A stretch of 64,000 bases of DNA from Phycisphaerales bacterium UBA3190 (GCA_002364005.1 DEXG01000023.1:116159-180158); one strand, 5' to 3'. Counted from the first letter of the stretch, positions 17,301 to 26,452 are shown. Numbers and translations are program-made. Notes: generated by a model not told the origin, from the letters alone.

Positions 17301-17491
17301 TCTTCGGCGAAATCACGGTGAAGCCGGAGTACCTCCAGGCTGTCCTCGAATCTGCCTTGGAGGAGTTCCCGCCAGAGACCCCTGTGACGATGTCGTTCCG
17401 GAAAGCCCACTTCTCCAGTGGACACGACCTGGAGGCGTTCGCGAAAGCGGTGGGCATCGAGTTGGCACAAGGCGAGGTAGTCCAAGAGTGA
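14390..17491 (+). CDS. DUF499 P-loop ATPase (anti-phage-type cassette)
   Basis: A 1033-aa protein with Walker A QAMGGGKTH at about residues 74-82 and Walker B LILLDE near 168, followed by a long helical middle and a C-terminal beta-rich part (RFTLDGSEPRNGTPY). The N-terminal half matches DUF499 ATPases, which are distantly like the large ATPases of BREX. In gene sets with DUF3780, DUF1156 methyltransferase and a PLD-helicase it is regarded as anti-phage associated (family knowledge). It probably loads or moves the complex on DNA. The stop overlaps the next start (TGATG). Confidence 0.85.
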   Translation: MIVTVRDACVLQDNALDLRVSDQVEQLDELITAEGDGRAYFEKTHVTAGMDELIREGIKRLAGKSNNAIFHLKQAMGGGKTHLLVGFGLLAKHKSLRESHFGEVPHVDGFATVRIAAFNGRNQPSSFLWGDIAQQLGRPDLFKPFWEGGPKAPDERDWLSLFESPEPTLILLDELPPYFHYYGTQAVGAGTVADIATRAFANMLSAAGKKSNVCVVISDLAASYDTGSKLINRALGDAKQELGRQEHTITPVDLEGNEVYDILRKRLFKSLPSDDQIDETAQQFAKALAEAKKAKIASRSAEAVADEIAKTYPFHPQFKNIVALFKENETYKQTRGLMELVSRLLKSVWNRPANDVYLIGPQHFDMALPEVREKLADISGMRDVIAKDLWDSNFSAHAQIIDQDRGQGKTEAAQVGALLITASLSNAVNSVKGLTREEMVECLVAPLTDPSEYLDAFDELDARAWYLHHTPEGRHYFDRQENLTKLLQNLAEKAPQNKIDELIRDRLKSMYKASRKVAYSEVIPLPELDEIAERVRKQRVLVIHDPDSKMPPEEVARFFNDILQKNNLLVLTGTQSKMASLEQAARNLFAALQADGRIPKGHPQREELESKTASYEQAFNGTIRAIFDQLLIPFHRQGGQPQLRSKPLDQTHSHNEPFDGEKLIEQTLQSDPKKLYLDIEKDFDGLRDKAQDLLWPANQDEARWSDMTDRMAEQAGMPWLPPKGLEQLKEIGCSRGLWEDLGNGYVSKKPKQKKATVQVLVESGPDDEGNVRLRVTPMHAGSNPRIHYAENAAATDASPRLDDDQLTTKALRVQFLAVDPSGQHESDTPTTWKNQLKLRCELIEESDPRRVRLLVVPSGEIRFTLDGSEPRNGTPYKELIEIGSNEVRILAFAEADGLETKESFQFAAKGETKVKIDPSKPAHIQSAKGGGKKLDSRATTFTGLHDAKERKVTFENVVMTIGEGNKGVQVVFGEITVKPEYLQAVLESALEEFPPETPVTMSFRKAHFSSGHDLEAFAKAVGIELAQGEVVQE

Positions 17492-18057
17492 TGTCAGCCA
17501 CGCCGCTCAAGATGATTGACTTTGGTGCTCCCGACATCGTGGGAGCCCACGTGTTCCGCGTCGAGATCCCGCGGGCACGCAACGATGCCGTGGTCATCAC
17601 TGAGCAGTATGGCTATCGGGGCGGTCATGGCGGCGTACCCGAAGAGGAACCACGCGTGCGGCTCAACCGCCATGTCTGGAGTGGAATCCGCGATGCCGCC
17701 AAGCGGGAGTTTAACACACGCCTGAAAGCAACCAAGTTGCCTGCGGGCCGGTGGAGTGTCGGAGACAACCTCGTCGATCGCATCCTCGGCAAGGAGCTAT
17801 GCGTGCTGGCTTGGGCGGCCGAGGAAGCCACGGATGATGTGCTTCCGATCGTCTGCACGCGGTGGTCCGCTCTCCGGCCGGAAGAGCGGTGGTGGCTGTT
17901 CTCGATGACTTCGGCGGAAGCCGGACTTCCAGAAGACCGTGGCCGCGGCTGGCGGAAGGCACTTCGTAGTGCCCTCTGTGATGGCGAGAAGAGTGCTCCG
18001 CGGCCACGACCCGTTGAATCGCGAACGGGTCCACATCTCTTTGGAGACCTGCAATGA
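17491..18057 (+). CDS. DUF3780 protein (anti-phage-type cassette)
   Basis: A 188-aa soluble protein with no catalytic motif that I can see; a basic and Trp-rich C-terminal half (PEERWWLFSMTSAEAG). Its position between DUF499 and DUF1156 genes is the constant one for DUF3780. It starts at the ATG sharing a base with the DUF499 stop; a GTG three bases earlier is possible. Its end overlaps the methyltransferase start by 4 bp. Likely a small structural or adaptor subunit. Confidence 0.78.
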   Translation: MSATPLKMIDFGAPDIVGAHVFRVEIPRARNDAVVITEQYGYRGGHGGVPEEEPRVRLNRHVWSGIRDAAKREFNTRLKATKLPAGRWSVGDNLVDRILGKELCVLAWAAEEATDDVLPIVCTRWSALRPEERWWLFSMTSAEAGLPEDRGRGWRKALRSALCDGEKSAPRPRPVESRTGPHLFGDLQ

Positions 18058-20912
18058 GCACAACAAGCGAAGCCAGCCAGGTGGAGTCATTTGCATCGGA
18101 CGGGGGGCTCGCTCCACACAGCCTGAAGGATGTGCCAGTCCTCATCGAACGACTGTTCCCTGTGCAGAAGATGTCGGTTGAGAGCTACAAGGAGCAGATG
18201 GCCAACGTCGGAAAGACCCTGACTGCGTTGGGCAGCTATTGGAAGGGACGCAAGCCCCTCATCCTCAACAAGGCCTGCATCTTGGGCACATTACTACCCG
18301 CGACAAATGACCCAGTAAAGGACCTAGAGGTCTTTGAGCTCTTGATGGGTATGGACAATGACGGCCTGATGAGGCGCATGTGTGCGAAGGGTTCCATTAA
18401 GCACGGCGATCCTCTTCCTCGTAATTCGTATCACGAGCTCGTTAAGAAGTCGAAGCGACCAGAAGAGCTTGGGGATGCGTTTTTTGAGCCGATTTGGGAC
18501 CGCGTCAATACCCACCTCGGCACGACCGCGTCGAGCTTCCCAGACCTAATTGAACAGCTTGGGATCGCTCGGTTTGGACGCCGCCCGATAGTCGCCGACA
18601 CATTTTGCGGCTCAGGCCAGATCCCGTTTGAAGCCGCTCGGCTTGGGTGCGATGTCATTGCGTCTGACCTTAATCCCATCGCATGCATGCTCACCTGGGG
18701 AGCGATGAATATTGTCGGTGGTCCTCCAGAGGAACGTAAAAGACTAGCCTCCGAGCTAAAGACACTTTCTCAACGCGTGCTTGCGGAAGTTGACCGACTC
18801 GGCATAGAAACGGCGGAGCTTGATGGAAAACTCTGGCGAGGGAAGGTCTACCTGTATTGCGTTGAGACACGGTGTCCGTCGACTGGGTGGATGGTCCCCA
18901 TGCTTCCAACCCGGGTAGTGAGCAAGACCCATTCAGTCATTGCGGAGCTTGTTCCCGATCCAGACTCTCAACGCTACGACATTCTGATTCGGCAAGGTGT
19001 TTCAGCGACAGAATTAAAAGCTGCTGCACACGGAACGGTCGTGCGGGACGCCCTAATCCATGTTGTAAACGGCATCGAATACCGAACCCAAATCAAGACG
19101 CTACGCGGTGACTTTCGAAGCGACGAGGGTTCGTCAGGGAGTCAACTTCGTCAATGGGAGAATCGCGACTTCAAACCTCGTCCCGAGGATGTCTTCCAGG
19201 AGAGGCTCTATGCCATCCAATGGCAGGAGGAGGGGCCGAATCGAGGGGAGCTAGCTTATAGGGGCGTGACCGCCGCCGACCTTGAACGCGAGGAGGCCGT
19301 CGACCGGTACCTATCCGAGCACTTTATGAACTGGCAGGCAGTTGGCTGGATTCCGGACATGAAGATTGAGGCCGGCTACAACACGAATCAACCGATCCGA
19401 GAGCGTGGCTGGACGCATTGGCACCATATGTTCAACCCACGGCAACTCCTTCTGCTGGGACTTATTCGCCAGTGCCTTTCGGCGGTGACATTCTTGCCAT
19501 TCGCACAGGCATTGCAGTGCAACGCCCGTCTCAGTCGTTGGGATAATTCGGCAGGCGGACGCGAAGCAGTCAAAGGTGTATTTGACAATCAGGCGCTAAA
19601 TACACTCCTGAATTACGGATGCCGCGGCAGTCGCTATCTGCTCAAGGAGATGGACAAGACTCTTAAGGAATCCAGCATTCACGGTTCGGCTCGGATTGCC
19701 TGCGGTCCCGCTGAGGCGCATGGCCACGATTGTGATCTCTATGTAACTGATCCGCCGTATGGGGATGCCGTAAAGTACGAGGAGATTCTCGAGTTCTTCA
19801 TCGCGTGGCTCCGCAAGAATCCTCCGCCCGAATTCGCAGAGTGGGTCTGGGATAGCCGACGAGCGCTCGCCATCCACGGGGAAGACGAGGGTTTTCGCCA
19901 AGGTATGGTTGCAGCTTATCGGAATATGACAGATCACATGTCGGAGAACGGCCTCCAGATCGTGATGTTCACGCATCAATCCACGGGGATCTGGGCAGAC
20001 ATGGCCAACATCGTCTGGGCAAGTGACCTTCAGGTGACTGCTGCATGGTATGTTGCAACCGAGACGGACTCTGCTCTGCGTCAGGGCGACAACGTGAAGG
20101 GCACCAACATTCTCGTTTTGAGGAAGCGGTGTGGGCACTCGAAAACCACGCGCGACGACCTGGCTTGGGAGCTTGAAGAGGAGGTCAAGCATCAGATCCA
20201 AACGCTCACGGGCCTCAATCAACAAGCCCTTGGGTTGTATCGTGACGAAAATCTGTTTGAGGATGCCGATCTTCAAATGGCCGGATACGCCGCGGCACTT
20301 CGGGTGTTGACACAGTACGCAGTCATCGACGGTAAGCAGATGAGCGAAGAAGCCTGCCGCCCGCGAGCGAGGGGCGAGAAAACCGCCGTGGACAGCCTCA
20401 TCGACTTCGCTGTCGAAGTCGCCAACCGATGCCTGATCCCACAAGGCATTACCGAGAGCCACTGGCGAGAGTTGGAGCCTATTGAGCGGTTCTATCTGAA
20501 GATGCTCGGAATGGAAGCCAGCGGCGTCAGTAAACTCGACAACTACCAGAACTTTGCCAAGGCGTTCAAGGTTTCAGACTTTCGCAGCGTGATGCAGTCG
20601 GCCAAGGCCAACAGCTCACGGCTTAAGTCGGCTGCGGAATTCAAGCGAAACGACATGGGCGAAGGCAGCCCGCTCCACAACACGCCGTTGCGGGCCATCC
20701 TCTACGCGATGATGGAGCTCGGGAAGGATGCGGACACTGACGATGTGCTCGCTCACCTCGCGATGAATGTGCCGAACTACTACGCACAGGGGACGCGAGA
20801 CCTGATCGTTGCTCTTTGTCAGTACCTCGGCACCGTGCTGGAGCCGATCCGGCCTGACGAGGCGAGCCACGCTCGCGTGCTTGCCCAGAGCGTGCGGAAT
20901 CAGCGTCTGTGA
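18054..20912 (+). CDS. DUF1156-domain DNA adenine/cytosine-N4 methyltransferase
   Basis: A 952-aa protein. Residues about 28-85 form the DUF1156 head (VLIERLFPVQKMS, then KPLILNKACILGTLLP). The SAM-binding motif ADTFCGSG is at about 181-188 with VIASDLNPIACML following, and the catalytic motif TDPPYGD lies near 564. A long insert between them is the probable target-recognition region. Amino-methyltransferase by motif. In the cassette it should mark self DNA, while the DUF499 ATPase and PLD-helicase act on unmarked DNA (inference from related systems). Confidence 0.87.
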   Translation: MSTTSEASQVESFASDGGLAPHSLKDVPVLIERLFPVQKMSVESYKEQMANVGKTLTALGSYWKGRKPLILNKACILGTLLPATNDPVKDLEVFELLMGMDNDGLMRRMCAKGSIKHGDPLPRNSYHELVKKSKRPEELGDAFFEPIWDRVNTHLGTTASSFPDLIEQLGIARFGRRPIVADTFCGSGQIPFEAARLGCDVIASDLNPIACMLTWGAMNIVGGPPEERKRLASELKTLSQRVLAEVDRLGIETAELDGKLWRGKVYLYCVETRCPSTGWMVPMLPTRVVSKTHSVIAELVPDPDSQRYDILIRQGVSATELKAAAHGTVVRDALIHVVNGIEYRTQIKTLRGDFRSDEGSSGSQLRQWENRDFKPRPEDVFQERLYAIQWQEEGPNRGELAYRGVTAADLEREEAVDRYLSEHFMNWQAVGWIPDMKIEAGYNTNQPIRERGWTHWHHMFNPRQLLLLGLIRQCLSAVTFLPFAQALQCNARLSRWDNSAGGREAVKGVFDNQALNTLLNYGCRGSRYLLKEMDKTLKESSIHGSARIACGPAEAHGHDCDLYVTDPPYGDAVKYEEILEFFIAWLRKNPPPEFAEWVWDSRRALAIHGEDEGFRQGMVAAYRNMTDHMSENGLQIVMFTHQSTGIWADMANIVWASDLQVTAAWYVATETDSALRQGDNVKGTNILVLRKRCGHSKTTRDDLAWELEEEVKHQIQTLTGLNQQALGLYRDENLFEDADLQMAGYAAALRVLTQYAVIDGKQMSEEACRPRARGEKTAVDSLIDFAVEVANRCLIPQGITESHWRELEPIERFYLKMLGMEASGVSKLDNYQNFAKAFKVSDFRSVMQSAKANSSRLKSAAEFKRNDMGEGSPLHNTPLRAILYAMMELGKDADTDDVLAHLAMNVPNYYAQGTRDLIVALCQYLGTVLEPIRPDEASHARVLAQSVRNQRL

Positions 20913-20934
20913 TCTTGAAGCGAGGAGTGCGATA

Positions 20935-23634
20935 GTGTCCGGCATTCAACGCTTCTCATCCCGGTGTACACCGCTCGACCGCGTGTACCTCGCCGACCGC
21001 TTGGCAAATGCGAAGAGCTACAAGCGAATCGCGGGCTACTTTCGGAGTTCAATCCTTGAGCTCGTTGGCGAGGAGATAGCGGGCATCCCAGATGTTCGCA
21101 TCGTCTGCAACAGCGACCTCGACGTCGCCGATATAGCGGTGTCAAAGGCTGCTCGGGCCATCTCGCTGAAGGCGAAGTTCAACGAGGGCAACGCGGAGTT
21201 GGAAGCCCTTCTCTCCCGCGACCGGTATCGCAAGCTGTACGACCTGCTGAGATCTGGCAATGTGCAGATCCGCGTGCTTCCGAAGGAGAAGGTGTTTCTC
21301 CACGGCAAAGCGGGGGTCATCGAGGGGCCTGCTGGGAAGACCTGTTTCCTCGGGTCTATTAACGAAACGAAGAGTGCATTCGCGTCCAACTACGAGATCC
21401 TCTGGGAGGACCCATCGCCGGAAGGGGTCGCGTGGGTAGAGGAGGAGTTTGATGCACTGTGGGCTGACGCGTTCGAGCTGCCCGAAGCCATCGTGGAGGA
21501 GATCGGCCGCATCGCGGACCGTATCGAGATCAGGTTCGAGGACGCCGGGAAGGAACTCCCCGCGGCTACGCTCGCGGAGAGCCCGATCTACCGCAATGGC
21601 GAGCAGCTCCAGCCGTGGCAACGGTCGTTCGTGACAACGTTCCTGCAACACCGCGAGGCCTATGGCTCGGCGAGACTCCTTCTGGCAGATGAGGTTGGGC
21701 TCGGAAAGACGCTTTCGCTCGCGACGGCGTCGATGATCTCGTCGTTGCTTGGTGACGGTCCGGTACTCATCCTGTGCCCATCAACACTGACTTGGCAGTG
21801 GCAAGTTGAACTCAAGGACCGCCTCGGCATTCCGAGTGCGGTCTGGCATTCAAGCAAGAAGGAGTGGTTCGACCCGGACGGTCATCGGATCAGAACGCGC
21901 GGCCCGGAGGACATCGCCCGATGCCCCTACCAGATCGCCATCGTCTCAACTGGTTTGATCTTCCACCACACCAAGGAGCGGGAAGTGCTCCTTGGACGAA
22001 AGTATGGAACGCTCGTGCTCGACGAGGCCCACAAGGCCAGGCGGAGAGGTGGGCTTGGGAAAGAGGCAGGCAAGCCGAACAACTTGCTCGACTTCATGCT
22101 CAAGGCCGCGAGGAAAGCACGCCATTTGCTTCTCGGCACGGCCACGCCAATCCAGACAGACGTGGCCGAGCTTTGGGACTTGCTCGACATTCTCGCAGTC
22201 GACAACGACTTCGTCCTCGGACGACCGCTCGTGAGCAGGTGGGTAGATCCGGAGCGTGCCCGGCCAATCGTGACAGGCGAGGAAACGCCGGACGATCAAT
22301 CGGAGGCATGGGAGCTCTGCAGAACCCCACTGCCGCCAGCGTCCGAGCATCCACTATTCGCGAGTCTCCGTTCAAGCCTCGATATCGCAGACGACTTCTT
22401 CTATTCCAACCAGGGCGTGAGCGATCTGGATTACTTCGCCAAGCTTCAACTGGACCAAGCTATGGAGGCAGGCTTCTTCCGACAGCACAATCCAGTGCTT
22501 CGACATACGGTGCTTCGTCGCAGGAAGGCACTTGAGGACGAGGGGATGTTGAAGCCGATCGCGGTGGATGTTCACCCCGACCCTGACCGGCCAGACAAGT
22601 ATCCCGGCCTGGTATTCACAGGACTCGGGTTGCAGACGAATCACCCGTTTGATCAGGCGTACAAGGCGGCCGAGGATTTCACGACCGCACTTCAGCAGCG
22701 AACCAAGGGTGCAGGATTCATGCGTTCGATGCTGCTGCAACGAATCTGTTCTAGCTTCGCTTCGGGCCGTTCCACCGCTCAGAAGCTCCTCGACAAGCAG
22801 GAGCTGGAAGACGCTGAGGACGACGGCCACGCGATCCTCGACGCGACCAGTGAGATGTCCCCCGAGGAAGCATCCTCTTTGAAGACCATTGTCGACGAAC
22901 TCTCGCGCCCCGAAGCAAGAGACCCCAAGCTTGCGGCGGTGCAGTATTTCCTCGATAGGCACCGCAGCGACGGTAGGAGTTGGCTGCAGCTCGGCTGCAT
23001 CATCTTCAGCCAGTACTACGACACCGCCTACTGGTTCGCTCAACAGCTCTCGGAATGGCGGCCCGACGAACCTGTGGCTGTCTATGCGGGTGTTGGTAGG
23101 AGTGTTCTGTTCCGGCAAGGCCAACACGTCGCCATTGAGCGTGAGGAGATTAAGGCGGCGGTCAAGGACCGGACGATTCGGCTCCTCGTCGCAACTGACG
23201 CGGCGTGCGAAGGCCTGAACCTGCAGACGCTCGGCACGCTGATCAACGTCGATCTGCCGTGGAATCCATCTCGGCTAGAGCAGCGACTCGGCAGAATCAA
23301 GCGTTTCGGCCAGGCCAGAGACAGCGTGGACATGCTCAATCTCGTTTATCACGAGACTCGGGATGAAGATGTGTATCGAGCTTTGTCACGACGACTGAAG
23401 GATCGGTACGACATATTCGGTGGCCTACCCGATACCATCGAAGACGAGTGGATTCAGGACATCGCGCGCCTCGAAGAGCAGATGGACCTATACATCCACC
23501 TTCGCAAACAAGCGGTGGACGCATTCGACGTGAGATATCAAGCGACCATCGATCCCGAGGCGAACCGGTGGGAACTATGCAGCCGGGTGCTCTCACGGCA
23601 GGACGTTCGAGACCGACTCAGTGAATCTTGGTGA
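20935..23634 (+). CDS. PLD-nuclease/SNF2-family helicase fusion (anti-phage-type cassette)
   Basis: An 899-aa protein from a GTG start behind GAGGAG; the frame extends 126 nt further into the methyltransferase gene but without sense. The N-terminal PLD-like domain has KSYKRIAGYFRSS, HGKAG (about 122) and GSINETKSAFASN. The SNF2 helicase shows LLADEVGLGKT (about 250), VLDEAHKAR, GTATPIQTD, ATDAACEGLNLQ and RLGRIKRFGQ. A complete two-lobe motor plus a single HKD-like half suggests a nuclease or DNA-anchoring helicase, the effector of the cassette. It lies 22 bp after the methyltransferase. Confidence 0.87.
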   Translation: MSGIQRFSSRCTPLDRVYLADRLANAKSYKRIAGYFRSSILELVGEEIAGIPDVRIVCNSDLDVADIAVSKAARAISLKAKFNEGNAELEALLSRDRYRKLYDLLRSGNVQIRVLPKEKVFLHGKAGVIEGPAGKTCFLGSINETKSAFASNYEILWEDPSPEGVAWVEEEFDALWADAFELPEAIVEEIGRIADRIEIRFEDAGKELPAATLAESPIYRNGEQLQPWQRSFVTTFLQHREAYGSARLLLADEVGLGKTLSLATASMISSLLGDGPVLILCPSTLTWQWQVELKDRLGIPSAVWHSSKKEWFDPDGHRIRTRGPEDIARCPYQIAIVSTGLIFHHTKEREVLLGRKYGTLVLDEAHKARRRGGLGKEAGKPNNLLDFMLKAARKARHLLLGTATPIQTDVAELWDLLDILAVDNDFVLGRPLVSRWVDPERARPIVTGEETPDDQSEAWELCRTPLPPASEHPLFASLRSSLDIADDFFYSNQGVSDLDYFAKLQLDQAMEAGFFRQHNPVLRHTVLRRRKALEDEGMLKPIAVDVHPDPDRPDKYPGLVFTGLGLQTNHPFDQAYKAAEDFTTALQQRTKGAGFMRSMLLQRICSSFASGRSTAQKLLDKQELEDAEDDGHAILDATSEMSPEEASSLKTIVDELSRPEARDPKLAAVQYFLDRHRSDGRSWLQLGCIIFSQYYDTAYWFAQQLSEWRPDEPVAVYAGVGRSVLFRQGQHVAIEREEIKAAVKDRTIRLLVATDAACEGLNLQTLGTLINVDLPWNPSRLEQRLGRIKRFGQARDSVDMLNLVYHETRDEDVYRALSRRLKDRYDIFGGLPDTIEDEWIQDIARLEEQMDLYIHLRKQAVDAFDVRYQATIDPEANRWELCSRVLSRQDVRDRLSESW

Positions 23635-24712
23635 AATGTTCACTCTCGGCTGTCAGCCGCATCCGCAAGTGCCTGCCGCGGTCTTCGTCTACACACGAGA
23701 GGCAGCCCCAGTTTCGCGTGCGGACCATCCAGCAAAACAAGCCCGGGACATTCCGTCGTCCGACGCGAACCGCGTGGGCAGCAGCGGCAAATACCGCCAG
23801 TATGTCCGCTTCGGTCTTCTTAACCAGCCCACGTAGCCTCGCCTGCTTGAACAATGCCGCCAACCGCCACGGGTCTTTGAGATCCTCCACCGTCACCTCA
23901 TTCAGGTTTGGTTCTTTCGCTCGTGTGCGAGCACCAGCCGCGTCCGTCGCATGGGCGGGTTTCTGGTGATCAACTCTCGTAGAGAGTTTCTTGTGATCTC
24001 TTAGGGGTGCAGATTTGGTTGTGGATTGTGCCGGACGGTGTGCGGATTCGCTCATCCATCTCAGACAAATGACCAGCGGTCTGCCGAACCGATTCAGGCG
24101 GAGTTGGTCTGCTCGGAGCAATCTGAATACGCCAAGTTCCACCAGCCGGGTGCGTGCATCCTTGACTGCTCGAACAGCAACGTCGAAGACCTCGGCGACC
24201 CATGATGCTTTGCACCAACCGCCGGACCGACAAATGCCGTTCTTGTAATACAGACAGCGGATAAGATGACCGAGCACAGTGGCGATGTAAGCTCGCCCAC
24301 TCGATTTGCTCAGCATCCGAATGACCGTTCGGGGTACCGGAACGGGCCTTCCAGGATCATCGTTCACTTCGTACGGCATGGTGATGAGCTCATCCTCACA
24401 GAAGCGTACCAACCCGTGCCGTTGCAATGCGCGAAGTGAATGTCGAATGTGCTGGCCCCCAACTCCGCCAACTAGGCCGTGGATCTCTTCGATTGTAAAA
24501 CGTGGTTTGCGTCCTTCTTCGAGCGTGCACCGTCTGGCATTGACCTCATGGCAAGCCAACCACACGCGAAGGTCTCGGAGAGCGATCTCCCCAGACCGGA
24601 GGTATCCCCAGACAGCATGGATGCTGTTCTCGTGAATGAAACAGAATCCACCGTGAGGTTTTGCTGCTTCTACGTACCAATCCTGTCCGCGCGCGTATTC
24701 AATCGTTGCCAT
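23618..24712 (-). CDS. Putative replication-initiator-like winged-helix protein
   Basis: A 364-aa protein convergent with the helicase gene (17-bp overlap). Residues about 25-130 (DLRVWLACHEVNARR, then QHIRHSLRALQRHGLVRF) and 150-230 look like two winged-helix units, the layout of plasmid Rep proteins and some primosomal proteins. No catalytic motif is visible. The middle is Ser/Thr/Lys-rich and the C-terminus basic. The start at 24712 is backed by GGAG. Function as replication initiator is inferred from fold impression and from nearby ParA, a candidate small RNA and hairpins. Confidence 0.5.
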   Translation of the reverse strand: MATIEYARGQDWYVEAAKPHGGFCFIHENSIHAVWGYLRSGEIALRDLRVWLACHEVNARRCTLEEGRKPRFTIEEIHGLVGGVGGQHIRHSLRALQRHGLVRFCEDELITMPYEVNDDPGRPVPVPRTVIRMLSKSSGRAYIATVLGHLIRCLYYKNGICRSGGWCKASWVAEVFDVAVRAVKDARTRLVELGVFRLLRADQLRLNRFGRPLVICLRWMSESAHRPAQSTTKSAPLRDHKKLSTRVDHQKPAHATDAAGARTRAKEPNLNEVTVEDLKDPWRLAALFKQARLRGLVKKTEADILAVFAAAAHAVRVGRRNVPGLFCWMVRTRNWGCLSCVDEDRGRHLRMRLTAESEHFTKIH

Positions 24713-24748
24713 ATCTCTCTCCATCAATGTGGTTTCGAGAGACCGGTG

Positions 24749-24768
24749 GGTTGGTGGCACCACCAACC
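24749..24768. promoter_or_regulatory. Palindromic operator candidate between the Rep-like gene and the small-RNA promoter
   Basis: GGTTGGTGG-ca-CCACCAACC is a perfect 9-bp inverted repeat lying 36 bp before the Rep-like start and directly against the -35 box (24770) of the divergent promoter. It could let one protein repress both directions. Confidence 0.5.
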
Positions 24769-24769
24769 G

Positions 24770-24876
24770 TTGACGACCGTGCACAAAATGTCGTAGATTC
24801 TTATCAACGACCCGTCTTAGCTTTCGTGTCGATCTCCGATCTCTTGGGCCGCCACTTGTTTGGCGGCCTTTTTCTC
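24770..24876 (+). ncRNA. Candidate small RNA (promoter plus intrinsic terminator)
   Basis: TTGACG (24770-24775) and TAGATT (24794-24799) with an 18-nt gap form a good promoter. About 40 nt after the expected start lies a strong terminator: GGCCGCCA-cttgtt-TGGCGGCC (24847-24868) followed by TTTTT. No gene ends here on this strand, so the unit would give a transcript of roughly 70 nt, divergent from the Rep-like gene and antisense to its leader if that leader starts beyond 24876. It could instead be an attenuator ahead of parA. Confidence 0.5.
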
Positions 24877-25102
24877 TTGAACTACACCATCACCCGTTTT
24901 GATGCTGCATGGCAAGCCCCGTGTGCATCATCACGGCGAAATGGCACCAACGCCATATCGCTCAATGCGCGTGAAAGCCAACCGGTTGACGCCCTCCTCC
25001 ATGCTGTGCCATTGTCATAGCGAATATGCAGCGTTCGGGCTTTCGGCCCATATGCCGTTGAGGCTCTTTGAGTTTTGCCAACCTAGCTACACGGAGGAGC
25101 TC

Positions 25103-25993
25103 ATGAATGGACTTGAAACAACTTGGGGTGGGATTGTCATTGCGGTCGGCAACCAGAAAGGCGGCGTTGGCAAGACTACGACCGCCGTTCACGTCGCGTG
25201 CGGACTCGCCAACCGCGGGCATCGAACACTCTTGTGGGACCTAGACCCATCAGCCGGTGCCACAAAGCACCTCGGGCTCACCCCAGATGCGTATCCAGGC
25301 ACGCTTGAGCTGCTGCTTGGAGACATCAATGTGGACGAAGCGTGCATCTCCCATACCAACCACGACATCGACATGCCTGACCGCCTCAGCATCATCCCAT
25401 CGAAACGTCGACTTGAAAGAATCGACTCAACCCTCGGCTCACGATGCCGTTTCTTCAATCCGCTCGATGTTCTCGCCCACCCAATCGCGACACTCCGTCA
25501 ATCATTCGACATCATCGTGCTGGATACACCACCGAGCACGGTGCTCTCGCCGTCACTGGCGACCTACGCATCGGCTGATTGGTTCCTGCTCGCGGCGATG
25601 CCCGACCCGCTCGCTATCACAGGCCTGGCCGATGCAGCCCGCGACATCGAAGCGGTCCGCGATTCTGCCAACCGGAAGCTCCAGCTCCTCGGCGTCGTGC
25701 TCAATGCCGTCGATAACCGCACTCGACTCTGTCGAGAGCTGACCACCTATGTAGATGAATGCTTCGCATCGCCAACCGGGGACACGCTGAGGCTCACACC
25801 AACTATCAGCCGGTCCACGGTGGTACCAACCGCCCAAAAATTAGGGCGGTCCGTCATCGACGCGTTCCCCCGTCATCCTGTGGCGGAGCAGTTCCTCGCA
25901 ATCGCCATAGCCATTGAGGACCGCCTGATTCTCGCTCAACGAGCTCTTGGCGATGCGATATCTGAAGCTTCGCTTGCGGGTGGTCTCCGATGA
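25103..25993 (+). CDS. parA: ParA/Soj-family partition ATPase
   Basis: A 296-aa protein with the deviant Walker A KGGVGKTTTAVHVACGLA near the N-terminus, WDLDPSAGATKHLG and DIIVLDTPPS, all characteristic of ParA. It starts at the ATG behind GGAGGAG; the frame is open 204 nt further up but meaningless. No N-terminal HTH, so it is the small (type Ib or Soj-like) form. Overlaps its partner by 4 bp. It should segregate the element when it is free as a plasmid-like circle. Confidence 0.9.
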   Translation: MNGLETTWGGIVIAVGNQKGGVGKTTTAVHVACGLANRGHRTLLWDLDPSAGATKHLGLTPDAYPGTLELLLGDINVDEACISHTNHDIDMPDRLSIIPSKRRLERIDSTLGSRCRFFNPLDVLAHPIATLRQSFDIIVLDTPPSTVLSPSLATYASADWFLLAAMPDPLAITGLADAARDIEAVRDSANRKLQLLGVVLNAVDNRTRLCRELTTYVDECFASPTGDTLRLTPTISRSTVVPTAQKLGRSVIDAFPRHPVAEQFLAIAIAIEDRLILAQRALGDAISEASLAGGLR

Positions 25994-26424
25994 GCCAGAG
26001 ACATTCAAATCGCCCATTCTCTCCGCTCGACGATGTCCGGTCATCATCGTTGTGCCAGGCAAGACCTTCCGAGGAACGCCTTCAATTGGGGGCTCAAAGA
26101 ACTACCCAGCTTCCTCGCTCGCCATCCAACACCCAACGCACGACACTTCGCACACGGATGCTTCCCGACGAAAAGCGTCGCGTCGAGTCGCTTTGCGTCT
26201 CACTCAGCGAAAGTCTCCGTGCAACGGTCAGGCCCAGTAACCTCCTGAGAGCACTCCTCATTCTGGTCCGAGAGACCGAATCAGGAATTCATGCCGAGGC
26301 TCGTCGGGTACATGGGCTGGAGCGACCGTCCAACAATGACAGACCAGGGATAGAGGACTTTGAGCGTGCTCTCGCCGTCGTAATTCGCGATGGCATATCT
26401 GCTGCAGTGTCGCGGCATCGGTGA
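25990..26424 (+). CDS. Small ParA partner, probable ribbon-helix-helix DNA-binding protein
   Basis: A 144-aa protein with a basic, disordered N-terminus (about 1-50) and a core RTRMLPDEKRRVESLCVSLS followed by RPSNLLRALLILVRETE, which fits a CopG-like ribbon-helix-helix. Overlap with parA (ATGA) and size match ParG/ParR-type centromere-binding partners. The hairpin cluster just downstream is a candidate centromere. I do not see ParB motifs. Confidence 0.6.
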   Translation: MSQRHSNRPFSPLDDVRSSSLCQARPSEERLQLGAQRTTQLPRSPSNTQRTTLRTRMLPDEKRRVESLCVSLSESLRATVRPSNLLRALLILVRETESGIHAEARRVHGLERPSNNDRPGIEDFERALAVVIRDGISAAVSRHR

Positions 26425-26452
26425 GATAGATGCTACGGATTGGCTCAGCGGT

